Below, in pieces: positions 59,701 through 64,000 of a stretch of 64,000 nt of DNA. How positions within the stretch are numbered: the first letter of the stretch is position 1; every line of letters begins with the position of its first letter. The position numbers were made by a program, and so were the translations under genes. The notes beneath the pieces are model-generated. The model saw only the letters and a list, made by a program, of their open reading frames with translations, made no database searches and was not told the DNA's origin. Origin of the DNA: Azadirachta indica (lineage: Eukaryota > Streptophyta > Magnoliopsida > Sapindales > Meliaceae); NCBI GenBank assembly GCA_022749755.1, contig CM040444.1, positions 17,653,274 through 17,717,273 on the forward strand, in the 5' to 3' direction.

Positions 59701-62700
59701 CAGTGGGAATGATGACTCTTGCATGTGACAGCATATGCACTCATAAGTTTTTGTGTGTCTGACAAGGGGGAAATTCTTTCATAATGTCACAATGTATGGA
59801 AATTATTTAAGTTGATGGTAAGAACGAGTTTTTGAGGCAAATAATAACGATAATACGGAATGTCCACTTCAATTTCAGAATAGCACATATGGCAAAAGCA
59901 CAAACCTGATCATCGGGTGGACAATAAGTACCATTCACAAACTTCCGACAGCAGCCAAAAGCCTCTGGTGATGTCCATACAAGAAAGTCATCAAGCCATG
60001 AAGCAGCTGGCTTAGCTATGTAGCTTAACTCTGGAATTAAAGATGCCTTTGATATCTGCAGGAAATGGAAGTAGTATACAAGAATACGAACATACAGACT
60101 CAATAAGAAAAAGGTTTAACCATTAAGCATAATGAGAACATTTAATTGCAGCTGATGACTGTATTTTCACATATATTTGGGATTGAGGTCACACTCTTCA
60201 CATTTAAAAAACGATGAAGAGCACCAATCGGACACCAAAATTATGTCAACTTTCAAAAAGTGTTAAACAATGCAATTTTCAGAAATTAAACCCGATTACA
60301 TAGCTTATGAGTAAAAGATGATACTTAACGTCTAATATTCAATTGAATATTACTTGGTAACTGTATTACCTCATTCAAGAGAGAGATCGTATTACCTCAT
60401 TCAAAAAAGAGTTTGGATCACACTGGCTGATGGAGCATAATTGGTTTGTATGTCTAGATTCTGAGCTGAGTATGAAAGCCACTTAACATCAGAAAAAACA
60501 GTCAGAATGTATTTAAATGCAAACTATTGTGTTTGACTCCATTTCAGTTCTGTCTTAACCATAAAATTTTAATTTATTGTTCCAAATGCTTGTTGGCAAA
60601 ACGACCAAAAACAACCAAGGAAAAAAAAAATTCATCTGTTGCAAGGCTTAAGCTCCTCTGAGTATCCATTGTAGACTGTTATGAAGTGATATGTGTTAAT
60701 ATATTTTTATATGAAAACGTGTGATGGGATTAAAGTGTAAAGAAGAGCACAATACAACAATAAGGCTAATACCTGTAGTTGTAATCCTTAACAACAAAAT
60801 ATAGCGGAGGACCAACTCTAAGATATTCTGCAACATTATCAAAATAGTCCTGTTGCAAAAAAAAATTTTGATGGTCATGTAAGTTTCTCCAACAAAAAGG
60901 AAAATGTAAAAAATTATCAAATATCAGAAGAAAAAGAAAAATCAGCTAACTTGAAGATAAGAGTCCCGAGGAAGAACAATCTTTTGCTCCAAGCCAGCTT
61001 CAATCCTTGTTGATAGAGCCTATTAAGGATTAAAACAAGGTAATATGATAAAGGAACAACAAAATGGACAGAAAATATTTTACATCCAAGATACACAACA
61101 ATTAGATAGCAGCAATAATGTTAAAAATCATGAGCAACTTACTATGCTTGCCAAAGTGGAAGCAAGAAATACAGCCACAACTACCATTTTCACTCCCCAA
61201 AGTCCAAGAATCGGTGCATGAACTTCCTACAAAAAGTCATATCTTTAAAAGGAAAAACAAGAGAGTATATACTACATGTTGCTCCTGAAAAAATTTAGTA
61301 CCTTGAACACATCCCAATAGATATAATTTATTAAGTTTCACGAATACTACCTTGTATATGAAATATGCAAATAATAGTCTGCATTTGTGAAGATGAATTT
61401 TCATAGATTTTGAAAGTTTTACCTTCATATATCGAGCCAGCAGTCCAGGGGTTCTCTGATTGATGCCTACACTTGACCAAAAAGACTTTATAAGAGCTTG
61501 TGAACTAGAATTGTTGAGAGAAATTTTTGACACTACAAGATTATCCAATACAAACAATTTAGTTAATTTTAGTGAATGCTTAAGCAAATACCTTCATCAG
61601 ATTCTCCAGAAGATGAAGGAATTTTTATGCATGGAAAACAGTCAATCCTGTTATCCTCAACTCTCAAGGAATCAAAAACTATGAATGCAACGAAGGCAGT
61701 GACTTGCAGAAGGAAGTCAAGTAGAACAGCCAAGGCTACAAAGAAACCAGTATGGATAAAGATCAGGTACTAAATGTAAGAGAGTTTGAAAGTTAACCCA
61801 TTAAGATACATGAGAAAATTTTTGGACCTGCAAACATAGAAAAGACACGGCATGCTGGCATAGGAATGAAGCTTCCAACTGCAAATGCGAGAAACTCGGA
61901 TAAACTAGCTAGTGTTATGGATGGACCAACATCAACTAGCGCATTGCTTATTCGTGTCTCTAAAGGTAATTCCATTGGCTGCCGTTTTACAGCATTAACC
62001 AATATGCACATATTGTCCACTCCTACCTGATTACATGTTATAGAACCACAGAGAAAAAAAACAGAAGACAAAAACATAAAAAGGTAGAGTCAAGATCAAA
62101 CAGCCACTCTGTTTAAATGAAAACACAATATGAAACACAAAAAGGCTGTTTCATTCATATTAACCACACTGGTATTTAACTTCCCAGGCATGTTAATTTA
62201 TAACAAGAAAAAGTAGAATGAAAAAGCCAAGAAAAATACTAGGGAGTCGACACCCATTTCATCCTATAATGGTAGAACCCATGAAGAATATAGGACACAA
62301 GTCCTCCCACAACAAAACATTAGTAACAACACAATTGCATCCAAAGATAATTAAATAAAGAACTTACTGCTAAGACAAGGAAAGGAATAACTTCCATTAT
62401 GATTAACGTAGATTTAACTCCAATGGCACTGAAAAATCCAAGAGATCCAAGGACAGAAAGCATGACAAGTATAACACCTGAAAGGCCCAACAGCACCTGG
62501 ATGCCAAAAATGTAAGTTACATAGATGAAACACAAAAACTATGTTGCATGGCAACATATAAAAGACGTGGCAATGTATATGCCTACCCTACATGTATAAT
62601 GTGCAAGTGTTTTAAACAAGTTTGTTAACAATATCTAGTATACAGATACATTGATATATAGCACAAACAATCACACATGAACAATATAACACAAAATGGA

Positions 62701-64000
62701 AAAAATAGAAAACAAGTTAAAGAACAAATAAAATCATACCTTGGATGAGATGTAGAAAGTAGATAAATGAGGTGCATCTCCAAGTGCCACAGAAATATAG
62801 GCAAACATTACAAGATAGCTTGCCTGAGATGCCGATGGCCAAAATGAAGAGAATAGAAAACAATGATCAATCAAATAAGTAATAAGACAATGCGGCATAT
62901 TATTCCCAAAAGGAAGTTGGACAATGTGAAATGAACTTCTCTGTGACTTACTACAATGGTAATGACATCTGCAGTACTTTCTCTTTTCAATTCTTCCTCA
63001 ATTGAACTTTCTGCTGAAAATGAAAGAGTAAGATTGCTAGACTCAATCATTGGGAGCAGCTCCTCCTGTCAATTTAATTTCTTGGAAATTTAGTTTCCAA
63101 CCATCTAAAAGTGAGTAATACATAGCAAAATACAACCTATAGCTGCCAAAACAAACAACTACGGCCATTGTCTATCTAGAAATATATGTTCCCTCAAAAT
63201 GGTCTTCTCTAGTTAAAAGAATCTCCACAAAAATGACTTACACTGAACATACATTACATTATATTACTCAAAGTAATTTCCACTTTTCTAGGACTTGAAA
63301 AACCTCTTATCAGGTCAAAGACAGGATCCTTAAGGAACTTGCTCTCATGGCTGGCTATTTTGAGTTCTCAGGCAATTTTTCAAGATCCAGAGGAACAACC
63401 TTTATGCGAAGCAATTAGGTTTTAGGAAACAGCAGATGCATCAATATATCACAGTGTGGGAGTTCAGTAATATAATGCTGCATTAAATTTCCCATTTAAG
63501 GCAATGGATGTGCAGACCCTAATCTTTCAGTGATAAGTGAAATTGAGAAATCCATACAAGAAATTCAAATACTAATAATAAACAACATTTTCAGACCTTT
63601 GCCAACTGAATGAAAGCTTTTTCCCAAGCCACTGCCTTTCCATTTTGGTAGCTTGTTTCATCAATTGCATTATTAACTGGATAGGTAATGGATAGGTAAT
63701 AATTAATGCAGAAGCCTGAAATTGAAACAGCATCAACGGATTAGTATGTAATTAGATTTCAAGCAGCGGGATGAAAGCATTACCTCAGAATAATTGTTCC
63801 CAGAAAAGCCTCCTAAGACAGTGCTTGGATCAAGTGGAGCTTGAAATGCGCTCAAACATGTGTCTGAAGAAGCATAATGCTGAAATTGGAAGATATGGGG
63901 AATAAAGAGAATGTACAAACAATAGTCTGGTATAAACAACCTCAGAACTGTCATGTAATAGTATCTCTATACCTCAAAACAATACTCAGCATGTCCAACT
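56780..64000 (-). CDS. NPC1-type (Niemann-Pick C1) sterol transporter, C-terminal ~60%, with a frameshift
   Basis: Twenty-six exons are in the window; the gene continues past 64000. Exons: 63973-64000, 63784-63879, 63597-63715, 62952-63065, 62740-62823, 62368-62496, 61828-62026, 61592-61735, 61423-61466, 61143-61226, 60951-61019, 60773-60849, 60396-60465, 59906-60055, 59506-59571, 59193-59337, 58953-59017, 58793-58858, 58476-58569, 58186-58222, 58021-58078, 57678-57788, 57447-57514, 57112-57178, 56960-57028, 56780-56878. The sterol-sensing domain is at about 61600-63000 (LVMFAYISVALGD, FSAIGVKSTLIIMEV, AVGVDNMCILV). The Cys-rich luminal loop follows (TNQLCSISQCDP, CCSCDKGPCGVGGVC). The RND-like end has FPYSVFYIFFEQYLDIWR and GASVFSGITLTKLVGVIVL. 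Known role: endosomal/tonoplast sterol and sphingolipid movement. All phases close except exon 63597-63715, which carries 11 extra bp. Confidence 0.93.
60363..60404. repeat. Duplicated exon end plus splice donor in NPC1-type gene
   Basis: GTATTACCTCATTCAA occurs at 60363-60378 and 60389-60404 (26-bp period). On the minus strand each copy reads TTGAATGAG|GTAATAC, an exon end with a donor. The donor next to the 60396 boundary keeps the frame; the other would add 26 nt. Confidence 0.9.
63679..63700. repeat. 11-bp tandem duplication inside an NPC1 exon
   Basis: GGATAGGTAAT is repeated at 63679-63689 and 63690-63700, inside exon 63597-63715. With one copy the exon is 108 nt and reads ASALIITYPVNNAIDE; with two copies it shifts frame. 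Confidence 0.95.

Noticed and set aside
1..64000. tRNA genes, rRNA or CRISPR-like arrays
   Set aside because: I looked for the T-loop GGTTCRA pattern in tRNA context and for regularly spaced repeats and found none that hold up. A dedicated tRNA scan would be decisive.

Overview
This is eudicot plant nuclear DNA: AT-rich, with GT-AG introns, simple repeats, a Ty1/copia retrotransposon, and plant-only gene families (NIN-like protein, PUB U-box ligase, ZAT zinc finger, LRR-extensin, PPR). Coding models were assembled by hand from reading frame, splice sites and remembered family sequence. No alignment or expression data were available.

Layout. 1-5373: an old Ty1/copia element whose 5' end lies outside the window. 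5374-22807: SLY1 (-) diverging from a histidine-phosphatase gene (+); then a LAZ1-type DUF300 membrane protein (-) diverging from a four-EF-hand protein (+); then an F-box/DUF295 relic (+) and a B2-type mitotic cyclin (-). 25842-28535: a PUB15-like U-box/ARM E3 ligase (+). 32654-33960: a plant protein of unknown function (+). 35163-36158: a three-finger C2H2 repressor of the DAZ/ZAT2-ZAT3 type (+). About 7.6 kb without a recognisable gene follows. 43738-48116: a NIN-like nitrate-response factor (+). 49474-51324: a single-exon LRR-extensin (+). 52600-53053: a foldback element. 53590-56293: an 869-residue PPR protein (-). 56780-64000: the last 26 exons of an NPC1-type sterol transporter (-), open at the window edge.

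The genes are ordinary single-copy euchromatic genes and not an operon-like system. From memory, the order PPR, NLP, DAZ-type finger, with CYCB2 and SLY1 farther away, resembles paired Arabidopsis regions on chromosomes 2 and 4, so the block probably descends from an old conserved segment.

Most notable: (1) an 11-bp tandem duplication inside an NPC1 exon that shifts the frame while every other exon is intact; (2) recurrent short tandem duplications (11 to 84 bp) through the window; (3) five AACGG/CCGTT cores upstream of the mitotic cyclin; (4) a three-uORF leader on the NLP gene; (5) a foldback element with roughly 140-bp arms whose centre is tandemly duplicated; (6) a copia element whose inspected stop codons all fit C-to-T or G-to-A decay. 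I found no sign of a wholly new biological system. The best candidates for undescribed biology are the unknown protein at 32654-33960 and the NLP leader.
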